Notes: generated by a model from the letters alone, not told the origin. Shown: positions 50,996 to 61,702, counted from the first letter of the stretch. The stretch is DNA of 64,000 nucleotides from Poritiphilus flavus (GCF_009901585.1 NZ_WXYO01000006.1:186001-250000); one strand, 5' to 3'. Numbers and translations are program-made.

Positions 50996-51735
50996 TGGAA
51001 TTTGAGGTAGATCTTAATTGTGACCTTGGAGAGGGTTTAGGAAATGAAGCTGAGCTAATGCCCTACCTTTCTTCCTGTAACATTGCCTGTGGAGGGCATG
51101 CGGGGGATGAGGAGACGCTCAGAGAAGTATTACGACTTGCCAGGAAGTACAATGTAAAGGCAGGGGCCCATCCTTCCTATCCCGATCGCGAGAATTTCGG
51201 AAGAATATCTATGGTCATAGCACCGGACCAATTGAAGGCCAGTATTCAGGAGCAAGTAGAATTATTTCTCAGGCTTGCCGAACAGGAAGATGTCCCTGTG
51301 CATCATATTAAACCACACGGCGCATTATACAATGATATTGCAAAGGGGCAGAAAACAGCAGAGATCTTTTTGAAGGCAATCGAACCCTATAAACAGCAGT
51401 CAATGCTCTATCTGCCTTGCGGCTCCAAGGCTGCTGAATTAGCTCGTAAAAGAGGGTTTCGGCTTATGTTAGAAGCTTTTGGAGATCGCAACTATAATGC
51501 AGATCTTTCCCTGGTCTCGAGAAAGGACAACCATGCCCTCATAACGGAACCTAAGGCGGTACTTCATCATATGCTACGCATGATAAGATCCGGTGAGGTT
51601 TTAACCGTAAACGGAGAGACCGTCAAAATAAAACCAAATACTTTTTGCATACATGGCGATACGCCTTCGGCATTACAAATATTGGTGTATCTTTCTACTG
51701 AATTTCCCAAACATCATATTCGTATCAAAAAGTGA
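50995..51735 (+). CDS. pxpA: 5-oxoprolinase subunit A (LamB/YcsF family)
   Basis: Subunit of the ATP-dependent prokaryotic 5-oxoprolinase PxpABC, which opens 5-oxoproline to glutamate. The 246 residues carry the family motifs VDLNCDLGEG, SSCNIACGGHAGD, VKAGAHPSYPDRENFGR, HHIKPHGALYNDIA and LEAFGDRNYNADLSLVSR. Length is as expected. It is translationally linked at both ends: the ATG overlaps the transporter stop and its stop overlaps pxpB as GTGA. Confidence 0.96.
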   Translation: MEFEVDLNCDLGEGLGNEAELMPYLSSCNIACGGHAGDEETLREVLRLARKYNVKAGAHPSYPDRENFGRISMVIAPDQLKASIQEQVELFLRLAEQEDVPVHHIKPHGALYNDIAKGQKTAEIFLKAIEPYKQQSMLYLPCGSKAAELARKRGFRLMLEAFGDRNYNADLSLVSRKDNHALITEPKAVLHHMLRMIRSGEVLTVNGETVKIKPNTFCIHGDTPSALQILVYLSTEFPKHHIRIKK

Positions 51736-52469
51736 ATCCTTACGCTATATCTGTTAAACCTTTTGGAGAGGAGGCGGTTCTTATCGAATGGCCAAACCGC
51801 GTTGAAGAGGCCATTCTAAAGGATATACTGGAATTCAACAAATATCTTCAGGAAAAACTCCCGGGATCTGGGCGGTGGGAACAGGTTCCGGCCTACAACT
51901 CCCTCACCCTGATCAACAATAAAGAAGGGATCGATTTTGAGGATATGAAGAAAAAACTTTTGGGCTGGTACACTGAAAAAAAAGCGGTGGACCCGGCCCC
52001 CCGATATCTCTGGACACTACCGGTTTGCTATACCCCGGAATACGGGGAAGACCTCAAGGAAGTCGCGGATCTATTGGATTACAGTGTCGAAGAGCTTATC
52101 GCTGAACATACAGCCCATAATTACACCGTATATGGTATTGGTTTTCTTCCGGGGTTTATGTATTTGGGTGGTATTCCCAAAGCACTGGAAACCCCGAGAA
52201 GAAGTACGCCAAGGTTAAAGGTCCCCAGTGGTTCCGTTGGTCTTGCCGGGAAGCAGACCGGGATCTATCCCCAGGAGTCGCCTGGAGGCTGGAATATTAT
52301 TGGGAATTGTCCAATCCCGATTTTTGATGTCACAAAGAACCCTCCCTCATTTGTAAGTGTAGGGGATAAGATTCGCTTTTATAGCATTACCCAAGGGGAG
52401 TACGATTTGCGCAAAATAGAAGGCGAGGTCGGGATTTATAAACCGGAAAAGGAACTGCTGGATGATTAA
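51732..52469 (+). CDS. pxpB: 5-oxoprolinase subunit B (KipI family)
   Basis: Carboxyltransferase-domain subunit 1 of PxpABC, related to B. subtilis KipI, an inhibitor of the KinA kinase. The 245 residues contain VLIEWPNRV, VCYTPEYGEDL, VYGIGFLPGFMYLGGIP, RRSTPRLKVPSGSVGLAGKQTGIYP and SPGGWNIIGNCPIPIFD. Start is GTG 51732, overlapping the pxpA stop (GTGA). It overlaps pxpC by 8 nt. Confidence 0.95.
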   Translation: MNPYAISVKPFGEEAVLIEWPNRVEEAILKDILEFNKYLQEKLPGSGRWEQVPAYNSLTLINNKEGIDFEDMKKKLLGWYTEKKAVDPAPRYLWTLPVCYTPEYGEDLKEVADLLDYSVEELIAEHTAHNYTVYGIGFLPGFMYLGGIPKALETPRRSTPRLKVPSGSVGLAGKQTGIYPQESPGGWNIIGNCPIPIFDVTKNPPSFVSVGDKIRFYSITQGEYDLRKIEGEVGIYKPEKELLDD

Positions 52470-53301
52470 GGTCTTACATACGGGTTTTTTCAGTACTATA
52501 CAGGATTGGGGGCGCACGGGATATCGGAACAAAGGGGTGCCGGTAAGTGGAGTGATGGACCGCTACTCCGCCGCTATGGCCAATGCTCTATTGGAGAATG
52601 AGGAGACCGATGCCCTTTTGGAGATCACCATGACAGGCCCTGTACTTACTTTTGATGCTCCTACCTTTATCGCATTCACAGGAGCTGATCTCCCCGCTAC
52701 CCTGAATGATAATCCTATCGAGGCTTATCACGTACACAAAGTAAATACAGGAGATACCTTGTCCTTTGGCAAGTTTCGCAGTGGCTTTAGGTGCTATCTG
52801 GCTATAAAGGGAGGATTTCTTTCCGAGAAGGTTTTGGGGAGCCGTTCGTTTTACAGACCTATAACTGCCGAAAACCGGATAAAAGCCGGTATGGAACTTC
52901 CTTTCCGGACTTATGAGAACTTTACGCCTAAGATCACCACGATCAAAGCGGCCTCATTGTTTGAGGAGACTGAGCTCGATGTCCAGCCGGGACCGGAATA
53001 CGAGATCCTAAGCGAGAAGCAGCAGAAAGAGCTGCTGGGATCGGAATTTACCATCGCCAAGGAAAACAACCGCATGGCTTATCAGCTCACTCAAAACCTG
53101 GATGCGCATTCAGTCAATATGCTTACTTCTGCAACGCTGCCCGGGACTGTTCAACTTACACCCTCAGGTAAGATCATTATCCTGATGTGTGATGGTCAGA
53201 CTACCGGAGGCTACCCTCGCATCCTTCAATTATCCCAAAGGGCTATTTCTATCCTCTCCCAAAAGAAATTCGGGGATTCCATAGCTTTTCGACTGTATTG
53301 A
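52462..53301 (+). CDS. pxpC: 5-oxoprolinase subunit C (KipA family)
   Basis: Carboxyltransferase-domain subunit 2 (279 residues). Motifs: GFFSTIQDWGRTGYRNKGVPVSG, MDRYSAAMANALLENEE, FIAFTGADLPATL, and the late VQLTPSGKIIILMCDGQTTGGYPRI. It closes the transporter-pxpABC operon. The next gene, ilvD, is 191 nt away with its own promoter-like box, so the operons are separate. Confidence 0.95.
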   Translation: MIKVLHTGFFSTIQDWGRTGYRNKGVPVSGVMDRYSAAMANALLENEETDALLEITMTGPVLTFDAPTFIAFTGADLPATLNDNPIEAYHVHKVNTGDTLSFGKFRSGFRCYLAIKGGFLSEKVLGSRSFYRPITAENRIKAGMELPFRTYENFTPKITTIKAASLFEETELDVQPGPEYEILSEKQQKELLGSEFTIAKENNRMAYQLTQNLDAHSVNMLTSATLPGTVQLTPSGKIIILMCDGQTTGGYPRILQLSQRAISILSQKKFGDSIAFRLY

Positions 53302-53436
53302 CCCCGCCTTGTTCAGTATTGAATATGGGATAAAATAATAAGTTAAATATCTGTTTATCAGTGATTTAATTTAATATTCCTATTATTGAATTTGAACCAA
53401 CCCTAATTGTTAAAAAAAACAGCTTTTTGAAAGGAC

Positions 53437-53444
53437 TATCTTTG
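53437..53444 (+). promoter_or_regulatory. -7 box of the ilv operon
   Basis: TATCTTTG matches the Bacteroidota -7 element TAnnTTTG 49 nt before the ilvD start. No TTG stands at the preferred distance upstream (the nearest is 27 nt away), so the match is partial. Between it and ilvD a nine-codon frame (ATG 53466, MFSKEIAA) ends exactly at the ilvD ATG. Confidence 0.4.
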
Positions 53445-53492
53445 ATCGAAAGAGTTTGAATATCTATGTTTTCGAAAGAAATAGCCGCTTAA

Positions 53493-55169
53493 ATGGAATT
53501 GAATAAATACAGCAAAAACATTACCCAAAACCCTACCCAGCCAGGATCTCAGGCCATGCTTCACGCGATAGGGCTTACCGAAGATGATCTTAAGAAACCC
53601 TTTATAGGGATCGCCAGTACAGGTTACGAGGGAAATCCGTGTAATATGCACCTGAACGATCTGGCTCAGGAGGTCAAAAAAGGGGTCAATGAAGAAGGAT
53701 TGGTAGGACTGGTATTCAATACCATAGGTGTAAGTGATGGTATCTCCATGGGAACCCTGGGAATGCGCTTTTCCCTTCCTTCAAGGGATCTGATAGCAGA
53801 TTCCATGGAAACGGTAGTGGAGGCTATGAGTTATGACGGCCTGGTCACTGTGGTTGGCTGCGATAAGAACATGCCGGGAGCCCTTATGGCAATGATTCGG
53901 CTAAACCGGCCTTCCATACTGGTATATGGCGGGACCATCGCGTCCGGATGTCTGAAGGACCGAAAGTTGGATATCGTTTCGGCTTTTGAAGCCTGGGGAG
54001 AAAAAGTAGCGGGTACTATTGATGAAAAAGAATACAAAGCTGTAATCCAGAATGCCTGTCCCGGTGCAGGAGCCTGTGGCGGAATGTACACTGCTAATAC
54101 CATGGCTTCGGCCATTGAGGCATTGGGAATGGCGATGCCTTACAATTCTTCTAACCCCGCAACCGGAAAAGAGAAAAAACAAGACTGTATAGATTCGGGC
54201 AGGGCGCTTAGGAACCTGATCGAAAAAGACTTGAAGCCAAGCGACATCATTACCCGGAAGTCTTTGGAAAATGCCGTACGCCTTATCACGGTCATGGGAG
54301 GTTCTACAAATGCCGTTCTGCATTTCCTGGCTATTGCCAGGGCAGCGGAAATAGATTTTGGCCTGGATGATTTCCAAAAGATAAGCGATACAACTCCTTT
54401 CCTGGCGGATCTTAAACCTAGTGGTAAGTTCCTTATGGAAGATGTACACCGTGTCGGGGGTACCCCGGCGGTTCTCCGCTTTATGCTGGAAAAGGGCATG
54501 TTGCACGGGGATTGTATGACGGTAACTGGCAAAACCCTGGCTGAAAACCTGATTGAATTGGATGGCCTTTCAGAAGGTCAGCAGGTGATCAAACCTTTGG
54601 ATAACCCCATCAAGGAAACGGGACATTTGAGAATACTCTACGGCAATCTGGCTGAAGAAGGTGCTGTTGCCAAGATAACGGGTAAAGAAGGACTTAAATT
54701 TACAGGTCCGGCCAAGGTCTTTGAGGATGAGTTAAGCGCCAATGAAGGTATAGGGCAAGGATTGGTTCAAAAAGGAGATGTGGTTGTGATACGATATGTA
54801 GGCCCAAAAGGAGGTCCTGGAATGCCCGAAATGCTCAAACCTACTTCCGCCATTATGGGAGCTGGTCTGGGCAAAGAAGTGGCCCTGATAACGGATGGCC
54901 GTTTTTCTGGCGGAACCCATGGTTTTGTGGTGGGGCATGTGGCGCCTGAAGCTCAGGAAGGAGGAAACATAGGCTTATTACGTGATGGAGATATGATAAC
55001 CATAGATGCCGAAGAGAACAGTATCAGTGTGGCACTGTCGGACGAGGAGATCGCTGAAAGAAGAGCAAACTGGAAGCAACCGGAATTGAAGGTTAAAAAG
55101 GGGAGTTTATACAAATACGCTAAAACAGTATCGTCTGCATCTCAGGGATGCGTTACAGACGAAATATAG
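53493..55169 (+). CDS. ilvD: dihydroxy-acid dehydratase
   Basis: Iron-sulfur dehydratase that makes the 2-oxoacid precursors of valine and isoleucine. The 558 residues show all three cluster cysteines: [25 protein letters not shown] and [18 protein letters not shown]. They also show [32 protein letters not shown] and the C-terminal [20 protein letters not shown]. It heads the branched-chain operon, 77 nt before ilvB. Confidence 0.97.
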   Translation: MELNKYSKNITQNPTQPGSQAMLHAIGLTEDDLKKPFIGIASTGYEGNPCNMHLNDLAQEVKKGVNEEGLVGLVFNTIGVSDGISMGTLGMRFSLPSRDLIADSMETVVEAMSYDGLVTVVGCDKNMPGALMAMIRLNRPSILVYGGTIASGCLKDRKLDIVSAFEAWGEKVAGTIDEKEYKAVIQNACPGAGACGGMYTANTMASAIEALGMAMPYNSSNPATGKEKKQDCIDSGRALRNLIEKDLKPSDIITRKSLENAVRLITVMGGSTNAVLHFLAIARAAEIDFGLDDFQKISDTTPFLADLKPSGKFLMEDVHRVGGTPAVLRFMLEKGMLHGDCMTVTGKTLAENLIELDGLSEGQQVIKPLDNPIKETGHLRILYGNLAEEGAVAKITGKEGLKFTGPAKVFEDELSANEGIGQGLVQKGDVVVIRYVGPKGGPGMPEMLKPTSAIMGAGLGKEVALITDGRFSGGTHGFVVGHVAPEAQEGGNIGLLRDGDMITIDAEENSISVALSDEEIAERRANWKQPELKVKKGSLYKYAKTVSSASQGCVTDEI

Positions 55170-55246
55170 GAAACAAATTGCAACTTTTTTGATTGGCAGG
55201 ATGCATCGTAAGCTGCCATGAGATCAGATCCAGATATAGCAGACAT

Positions 55247-56980
55247 ATGGAAACGGTAAAAGCAAAAAGAACAGCAGCTAGTAATAAAGTGGGGATTAAA
55301 ATAAGTGGTGCTGAAGCACTGATCCACTGTCTATTGGCTGAAGGAGTAGACTTGATTTATGGATACCCTGGCGGAGCGATTATGCCGGTGTATGACGAAT
55401 TGTATAAATTTCAGGACAAACTTACTCACGTACTGACAAGACATGAACAGGCAGCGACCCATGCCGCCCAGGGATTTGCCCGTGTTACCGGAAAAGTAGG
55501 GGTGGCTATGGCTACCTCAGGTCCCGGTGCCACCAACCTGGTGACCGGACTTGCAGATGCGCAGATAGACTCTACACCTATCATCTGTATAACCGGACAG
55601 GTACCCAGGCATCTTTTGGGTTCTGATGCATTTCAGGAAACAGATATTATTGGGATATCAACACCGGTGACCAAGTGGAACTACCAAATCACCAAAGCAT
55701 CTGAAATTCCTGAGATCATGGCCAGGGCATTTTATATCGCGAGGTCCGGAAGGCCAGGTCCTGTTCTGATCGATATCACCAAAAATGCCCAGTTTGACGA
55801 ATTTGAATTTACATACGAACCCTGTAACGGGGTTCGAAGCTATAAACCGGTCCCTAAACCCGATCCTGCTGCCATTGAAACGGCGGCTTCACTGATCAAT
55901 TCGGCCAAAAGACCCTATATCGTATTCGGGCAGGGTATAATTCTGGGAGAAGCTGAAGCGGAACTGAAGGCATTCGTAGAAAAATCAGGAATTCCTGCAG
56001 CCTGGACCATATTAGGACTGTCGGCCCTGGAAACGGACCACCCCCTGAATGTGGGTATGGTGGGTATGCATGGAAATTACGGACCGAATGTGCTCACCAA
56101 TGAATGTGATGTACTCATAGCCATTGGCATGCGTTTTGACGACCGTGTTACCGGTAATCTGGCTACCTACGCAAAGCAAGCCAAGATCGTACACTTTGAA
56201 ATAGATCCTGCCGAAGTAAACAAAAATGTAAAGGTAGACATTGCTGTACTAGGCGATGCAAAGGAAACCCTTAGTCAGATACTTCCACTGATTGATAAGA
56301 ACAGCCATGAGGAATGGCTCTCTGAGTTTCACAAGAAATACGAAGAAGAATATCAGGCTGTGATCGATGGTGATCTGAACCCTACCAAACCCGGGCTTAC
56401 TATGGGTGAGGTGATCGAGGAGATCAACCTGGCCTCTAAAAACGAGGCTGTTATCGTTACAGACGTGGGCCAGCACCAAATGATAGCCTGCCGATATGCC
56501 AAATTCAATCAGACTAAAAGCAACATCACCTCTGGCGGACTGGGAACCATGGGATTTGCCCTTCCTGCTGCCATTGGTGCTAAAATGGGTGCTCAGGAAA
56601 GGGAGGTTGTTGCTATCATCGGTGATGGGGGCTACCAGATGAATATCCAGGAACTGGCCACCATATTTCAGAATAAGACAGCGGTTAAGATCGTGGTACT
56701 TAACAATGATCACCTGGGAATGGTAAGGCAATGGCAGGAACTCTTTTTTGAGAGCCGATATGCTTCTACCGTAATGACCAACCCGGATTTCGTTAAGATC
56801 GCTGAAGGATATTATATCAAAGCTCAGCGGGTGGAAGCCCGTGAAGACCTCAGATCGGCCGTAGAAGAAATGATGGCTTCGGACGAACCATACTTCCTGG
56901 AAGTACGGGTAGAAAAGGAAGACAATGTATTCCCGATGATCCCTTCCGGCGCTTCGGTTTCTGATATCAGATTGAAATAA
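55247..56980 (+). CDS. ilvB: acetolactate synthase large subunit
   Basis: TPP enzyme catalysing the first common step of branched-chain amino-acid synthesis. The 577 residues from ATG 55247 (METVKAKRTA) carry the TPP glutamate in THVLTRHEQAATHAAQGFAR, GPGATNLVTGLADAQIDSTP, the FAD-binding middle domain (IAIGMRFDDRVTGNLATYA), and the TPP/Mg motif GDGGYQMNIQELAT … LNNDHLGMVRQWQELFF. A longer frame from TTG 55193 adds 18 unlikely residues. It is 5 nt upstream of its regulatory subunit. Confidence 0.96.
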   Translation: METVKAKRTAASNKVGIKISGAEALIHCLLAEGVDLIYGYPGGAIMPVYDELYKFQDKLTHVLTRHEQAATHAAQGFARVTGKVGVAMATSGPGATNLVTGLADAQIDSTPIICITGQVPRHLLGSDAFQETDIIGISTPVTKWNYQITKASEIPEIMARAFYIARSGRPGPVLIDITKNAQFDEFEFTYEPCNGVRSYKPVPKPDPAAIETAASLINSAKRPYIVFGQGIILGEAEAELKAFVEKSGIPAAWTILGLSALETDHPLNVGMVGMHGNYGPNVLTNECDVLIAIGMRFDDRVTGNLATYAKQAKIVHFEIDPAEVNKNVKVDIAVLGDAKETLSQILPLIDKNSHEEWLSEFHKKYEEEYQAVIDGDLNPTKPGLTMGEVIEEINLASKNEAVIVTDVGQHQMIACRYAKFNQTKSNITSGGLGTMGFALPAAIGAKMGAQEREVVAIIGDGGYQMNIQELATIFQNKTAVKIVVLNNDHLGMVRQWQELFFESRYASTVMTNPDFVKIAEGYYIKAQRVEAREDLRSAVEEMMASDEPYFLEVRVEKEDNVFPMIPSGASVSDIRLK

Positions 56981-56985
56981 AGACT

Positions 56986-57513
56986 ATGGATAACAAATGG
57001 TTTACTATTTCGGTGTATTCCGAAAATCACGTGGGACTCCTGAACAGGATATCCGGTATTTTTCTCAAAAGACATATCAACATTGAAAGCCTTAACGTCT
57101 CCAAATCGGAGATTGACGGGGTCTCAAAATTTACGATTGTCGTCTTCACCACAGAAAACTGGACACAAAAGATCGTCGCTCAAATTGAAAAGCAGATTGA
57201 GGTGATCAAGGCGTTTTATCATACTGATGAGGAAACCATATTCCAGGAATCCGCCCTTTTTAAGATAGCATCCAACCTTTTGTTTGACGAAAGGCAGATC
57301 CAAAACATCATCAAGGAAAGTAATTCTCAGATCGTAACGGTATCCAGAGAGTTTTTTGTTTTGGCAAAAACGGGTAGGAGAGGTGAGATAGACGAGATGT
57401 ACCAGGACTTAAAACCTTTTGGGATCATGCAATTTGTCCGGTCTGGCCGTATAGCCGTTACCAAGGCAGAAATGCAGATCACCGCCTTATTAAAAGAGTT
57501 TCAAACCAATTAA
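56986..57513 (+). CDS. ilvN: acetolactate synthase small (regulatory) subunit
   Basis: Valine-sensing regulatory subunit of acetolactate synthase. The 175 residues have an N-terminal ACT domain (FTISVYSENHVGLLNRISGI … INIESLNVSKSEIDGVSKFT) and the C-terminal ALS_ss_C domain (SREFFVLAKTGRRGEIDEMY … GIMQFVRSGRIAVTK). Length and layout are normal. It is tightly linked to ilvB (5 nt) and ilvC (27 nt). Confidence 0.95.
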   Translation: MDNKWFTISVYSENHVGLLNRISGIFLKRHINIESLNVSKSEIDGVSKFTIVVFTTENWTQKIVAQIEKQIEVIKAFYHTDEETIFQESALFKIASNLLFDERQIQNIIKESNSQIVTVSREFFVLAKTGRRGEIDEMYQDLKPFGIMQFVRSGRIAVTKAEMQITALLKEFQTN

Positions 57514-57540
57514 TCATCATATAAATTACGAGAACAAGAA

Positions 57541-59016
57541 ATGGCAAATTATTTTAATACACTGTCTTTAAGGGATCAATTAGCACAGTTAGGTAAATGT
57601 AGATTTATGGAGATCCATGAATTCACAGATGGTGTTACCGCTTTAAAAGGAAAAAAGATCGTAATTGTCGGTTGTGGGGCTCAGGGATTAAACCAGGGGC
57701 TAAATATGAGGGATTCTGGTCTTGATATTTCGTATACCCTGAGAGAAGCGGCGATCAAAGAACAAAGGCAATCCTATAAAAACGCCACGGAGAATGGATT
57801 TACGGTAGGGACCTATGAGGAATTAGTACCCTCTGCGGATGTAGTGATCAATCTTACTCCGGACAAACAGCATACATCGGTAATCAAAACGGTAATGCCT
57901 CTTATGAAAAAGGGGGCTACACTATCTTACTCCCACGGCTTCAATATCGTTGAGGAGGGCATGCAGATACGTGAGGACCTTACCGTGATTATGGTTGCTC
58001 CTAAATGCCCGGGTTCCGAAGTTAGGGAGGAGTATAAAAGAGGATTTGGAGTACCCACCCTGATTGCGGTGCATCCTGATAATGATCCTGAGGGTAAAGG
58101 ACTGGAGCAAGCCAAAGCTTATGCCGTAGGGACCGGTGGTCATAGGGCAGGAGTATTGGAATCTTCATTTGTAGCCGAAGTTAAATCAGACCTTATGGGA
58201 GAACAGACCATCCTTTGCGGTTTACTACAGACGGGTTCCATTCTTTGTTTTGATAAGATGATAGAAAAGGGAATTGATCCCGGATACGCTTCCAAGCTCA
58301 TTCAATACGGATGGGAAACTGTCACTGAGGGCCTAAAGTACGGAGGTATTACCAATATGATGGACCGTCTGTCTAACCCGGCGAAGATCAAAGCCTTTGA
58401 ATTGTCCGAGGAGATGAAGGACATTATGAGGCCCTTGTTCCGCAAGCATATGGACGATATTATGAGTGGTCATTTTTCCAAGACCATGATGGAAGATTGG
58501 GCAAATGACGATAAAGACCTGCACAACTGGAGGGCGGCAACCGGAGAAACCGCTTTTGAAAAGACCGCTGCTGGCTCCGTTGAAATATCTGAGCAGGAAT
58601 ACTATGACAATGGGGTGTTAATGGTGGCCTTTGTCCGCGCAGGGGTGGAACTGGCCTATGAATCCATGACGGAATCCGGTATTATCGGGGAATCCGCATA
58701 TTATGAATCCCTTCATGAAACCCCACTGATCGCCAATACCATTGCCAGGAAGAAATTATTTGAAATGAACCGGGTAATCTCCGATACTGCAGAATACGGA
58801 TGTTACTTGTTTGATCATGCCTGCAAGCCGCTCTTATCCGATTTTATGAAAAAGATCGATACGGATGTTATCGGCAAGGCATTTGGAGAAGGAAGAGATA
58901 CAGGCGTGGATAATGCCAAGCTCATTGCTGTGAACCGTGCATTAAGGTCACATCCTGTTGAGATTGTTGGAGCCAGGCTAAGGGAATCCATGACAGCCAT
59001 GAAGCCCATTGTTTAA
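57541..59016 (+). CDS. ilvC: ketol-acid reductoisomerase (class II, long form)
   Basis: NADPH-dependent isomeroreductase that converts acetolactate and acetohydroxybutyrate to dihydroxy acids. At 491 residues it is the long class II form, as in E. coli, with a duplicated C-terminal domain. Visible are the dinucleotide motif [35 protein letters not shown] (cofactor phosphate contacts), [34 protein letters not shown] and [15 protein letters not shown]. It is the last biosynthetic gene of the ilv block. Confidence 0.96.
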   Translation: MANYFNTLSLRDQLAQLGKCRFMEIHEFTDGVTALKGKKIVIVGCGAQGLNQGLNMRDSGLDISYTLREAAIKEQRQSYKNATENGFTVGTYEELVPSADVVINLTPDKQHTSVIKTVMPLMKKGATLSYSHGFNIVEEGMQIREDLTVIMVAPKCPGSEVREEYKRGFGVPTLIAVHPDNDPEGKGLEQAKAYAVGTGGHRAGVLESSFVAEVKSDLMGEQTILCGLLQTGSILCFDKMIEKGIDPGYASKLIQYGWETVTEGLKYGGITNMMDRLSNPAKIKAFELSEEMKDIMRPLFRKHMDDIMSGHFSKTMMEDWANDDKDLHNWRAATGETAFEKTAAGSVEISEQEYYDNGVLMVAFVRAGVELAYESMTESGIIGESAYYESLHETPLIANTIARKKLFEMNRVISDTAEYGCYLFDHACKPLLSDFMKKIDTDVIGKAFGEGRDTGVDNAKLIAVNRALRSHPVEIVGARLRESMTAMKPIV

Positions 59017-59057
59017 TAACTGAATTTAGGTAAAACCTTCTTTTTAAGCTGAGGAGT

Positions 59058-60659
59058 ATGAATACCATGAAATCAATATCCGCGGAAATACCTACTCGTT
59101 TCCAAATTCACGAACCTATTCATCAAAGTGAGTACCTTATCAATGGTGAGCTGATCACCTGGCAAGGTGAAACAGCTGACGTTTATTCCACCATATCCAC
59201 AACAGAGGACTATCAAAGAACCCTGCTTGGAAGTGTTCCTGATATGGCTGAAAAGGAAGCCCTTCAGGCTCTTGATGCCGCAGTGGCGGCTTATGATCAG
59301 GGACAGGGGGTGTGGCCTACAATGAAGGTCAATGATCGCATTGCCTGTATGGAAAAGTTCGTAGGGCAAATGGCCGGGAAAAGGGAAGAAGTTGTAAAAC
59401 TTTTGATGTGGGAGATCGGGAAATCCCTTCCTGATTCGGAAAAAGAGTTCGACAGAACCGTTGAGTATATCAAAGACACCATAGAGGACTACAAGCAATT
59501 AGACCGTAATTCGGCCAAATTTCAAAAGCACGACGGGGTTTATGCGCATATTCGCAGAGGTCCCCTGGGCGTAGTTTTGTGTCTCGGCCCTTACAACTAT
59601 CCCTTGAATGAGACCTTTACGCTCTTGATCCCCGCGATCATTATGGGGAATACTACCATATTCAAACCGGCGAAACACGGTGTTCTGCTGATCGCTCCGT
59701 TGATCGAAGCCTTTCAGAACAGCTTCCCCAAAGGGGTGGTAAATATCGTTTTTGGAAGGGGGCGAGCCGTTGCAGGGCCGATTATGAAGACCGGCAAAAT
59801 AGATGTACTTGCCTTAATAGGTAACAGTACTTCTGCTAATTCCTTGCAGGATCAGCATCCTAAGAGTAACAGGCTTCGTCTTGTTCTTGGACTGGAAGCG
59901 AAGAACCCTGCTATAATTCTACCGGATGCGGATCTGGACCTCACCGTCAATGAGTGTATAGCCGGAACGCTGTCCTTCAATGGTCAGCGTTGTACCGCAC
60001 TAAAGGTGATCTATGTACATGAAGACATTAGGGAGGAATTTAACAGAAGATTTGCGGAGAAGGTAGACACTCTGAAGTTCGGTAATCCCTGGGATGAGGG
60101 AGTTAAGCTAACCCCTTTACCTGAAGCTCAGAAACCTTCTTACTTCCAGGAACTCATTGATGACGCCCGGGAATACGGGGCAGAGATACTGAATCCCAAA
60201 GGGGGAGAAACCACTGAAAACTTTATTTGGCCGGCAATACTTTATCCGGTAAACAAGGAGATGAAGGTGTATCAGGAAGAGCAGTTCGGGCCAGTGATCC
60301 CTATTGTTCCTTTTTCGGATATCAGCGAACCCCTAGACGATATGGCAGCAAGTAACTACGGCCAGCAGGTAAGCCTTTTTGGAAGTGATGTTTATGCCCT
60401 GGCACCGTTGATCGATACGCTTGCTAACCTGGTATGTCGGGTAAATCTCAACAGCTCCTGCCAGCGCGGTCCGGACGTATATCCGTTTACCGGGCGTAAA
60501 GACTCTGCCGTGGCAACACTTAGTGTTCATGATGCCTTGCGGTCGTTTTCCATAAGGACCTTTGTAGCTTTTAAGGATAACCCTTTGAACACTCAAACCG
60601 TTGAGAAGTTGCTGGAGACTAAGTTATCTAACTTTATAAGCACGGATTATATCTTATAA
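59058..60659 (+). CDS. gapN: NADP-dependent non-phosphorylating glyceraldehyde-3-phosphate dehydrogenase (GapN-like)
   Basis: Aldehyde dehydrogenase of 533 residues. Core motifs are [29 protein letters not shown] (NADP contact), [18 protein letters not shown] with the general-base Glu, and [15 protein letters not shown] with nucleophile Cys near residue 312. The late [20 protein letters not shown] is typical of the GapN branch. GapN makes NADPH and 3-phosphoglycerate directly from GAP. It follows ilvC by 41 nt and could supply NADPH to the reductoisomerase. A related aldehyde substrate is possible. Confidence 0.85.
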   Translation: MNTMKSISAEIPTRFQIHEPIHQSEYLINGELITWQGETADVYSTISTTEDYQRTLLGSVPDMAEKEALQALDAAVAAYDQGQGVWPTMKVNDRIACMEKFVGQMAGKREEVVKLLMWEIGKSLPDSEKEFDRTVEYIKDTIEDYKQLDRNSAKFQKHDGVYAHIRRGPLGVVLCLGPYNYPLNETFTLLIPAIIMGNTTIFKPAKHGVLLIAPLIEAFQNSFPKGVVNIVFGRGRAVAGPIMKTGKIDVLALIGNSTSANSLQDQHPKSNRLRLVLGLEAKNPAIILPDADLDLTVNECIAGTLSFNGQRCTALKVIYVHEDIREEFNRRFAEKVDTLKFGNPWDEGVKLTPLPEAQKPSYFQELIDDAREYGAEILNPKGGETTENFIWPAILYPVNKEMKVYQEEQFGPVIPIVPFSDISEPLDDMAASNYGQQVSLFGSDVYALAPLIDTLANLVCRVNLNSSCQRGPDVYPFTGRKDSAVATLSVHDALRSFSIRTFVAFKDNPLNTQTVEKLLETKLSNFISTDYIL

Positions 60660-60685
60660 ACAGACCATTTTCAGCCTGGCCGCCT

Positions 60686-61225
60686 ATGGAAAACGCAAAG
60701 ATCGAAGTCGTTGTTGCCAGACCTGAAGATGCCAGAATCATTGCCCTGTTGGGGCGCATTACCTTTAGTGAGACCTTTGGGCATTTGTTCAGGGATCCTT
60801 CGGACTTGCTGCATTACTGTTCGAACACATTTGGCCTGGAAAAGATCTCACGAAGCCTTTTGAAAAAAGAGAACCTTTTCTGGCTGGGCTTAGCCGATGG
60901 GCTGCCAGTGGGCTATGCCAAATTAAAACTGGATGTCAATTCTGATTTTGTCAAGGCCAGTAGGGTAGGGCAGCTTCAAAAGATATATGTTTTAAAGGAC
61001 TTCCTCGGCTATGGAATAGGCCTAAAACTTCAAGACACTTTATTGTCACAGGCCGCAGCCCTGGGATGCGAAGAAGTCTGGCTCAGTGTGCTTAATGAAA
61101 ACAGTCGGGCCATTCGTTTCTACGAAAAAAATGGCTTTAAAATTGTCGGACATCACGACTACACCATCGGTAAAGAACACTTTGAATTCGAGGTCATGAG
61201 CAAAGCCCTGAGCGGCGAATCATAG
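60686..61225 (+). CDS. GNAT family N-acetyltransferase
   Basis: 179 residues of the Gcn5-related fold. The acetyl-CoA-binding motif A is VGQLQKIYVLKDFLGYGIGLKLQDTLL (Q/R-x-x-G-x-G/A core at YGIGLKL), followed by motif B EEVWLSVLNENSRAIRFYEKNGFKIVG. It is preceded by a strand-helix pair (ARPEDARIIALLGRITFSETFG). The substrate cannot be inferred. It is 26 nt after gapN, so it is probably the last gene of the transcript. Confidence 0.88.
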   Translation: MENAKIEVVVARPEDARIIALLGRITFSETFGHLFRDPSDLLHYCSNTFGLEKISRSLLKKENLFWLGLADGLPVGYAKLKLDVNSDFVKASRVGQLQKIYVLKDFLGYGIGLKLQDTLLSQAAALGCEEVWLSVLNENSRAIRFYEKNGFKIVGHHDYTIGKEHFEFEVMSKALSGES

Positions 61226-61613
61226 ATCCTATTCTTTCTCAAAACATGAACTTCCTCAGAAGCAAGTGGACGGCAAATTTTAAACAACCCCCATTACGAA
61301 TTCCTTCTATTGTCAAATAGGAACAGTTGTTACTTTCTCTTTAAACTGTTGGCTATAAAGGGATAGCTTCGCGGAAAATTTTCACAATGAATCCTTTCTG
61401 CCTGGGAAACCCTGGAACATTTATGCTCCTATACAATGGGTCCATCCAGTCAGAGGATTTGGAAGGAGTGCATAAAGGAAGCATTGTTTTGCTCTATTAT
61501 AGGCAAACAATGTCGGGGATATTGTGCAAAGCAGGGTGTTTTGAGTTTTCAGGACAGCCTGAACCCTACTTACCCCCATTTTTGGTCTCCGGTTCTGAAA
61601 TCAGTGACTTAGC

Positions 61614-61633
61614 CTTTGGATCAGGATCCAAAG
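61614..61633. promoter_or_regulatory. 20-bp palindrome upstream of the BspA-type gene
   Basis: CTTTGGATC-AG-GATCCAAAG has nine-bp arms and two central bases, 70-90 nt before the start at 61703. It is a candidate operator or hairpin in the leader. The gap 61226-61702 holds little else: a 109-codon frame from 61387 overlaps the next gene's start and has no protein-like pattern. Confidence 0.4.
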
Positions 61634-61702
61634 CGCCCCCGGCCCTTGCCGCAATTTCGGTTGGGTCAAAATCAAGCGCTTTATACAAATACATTATACA
61701 TT

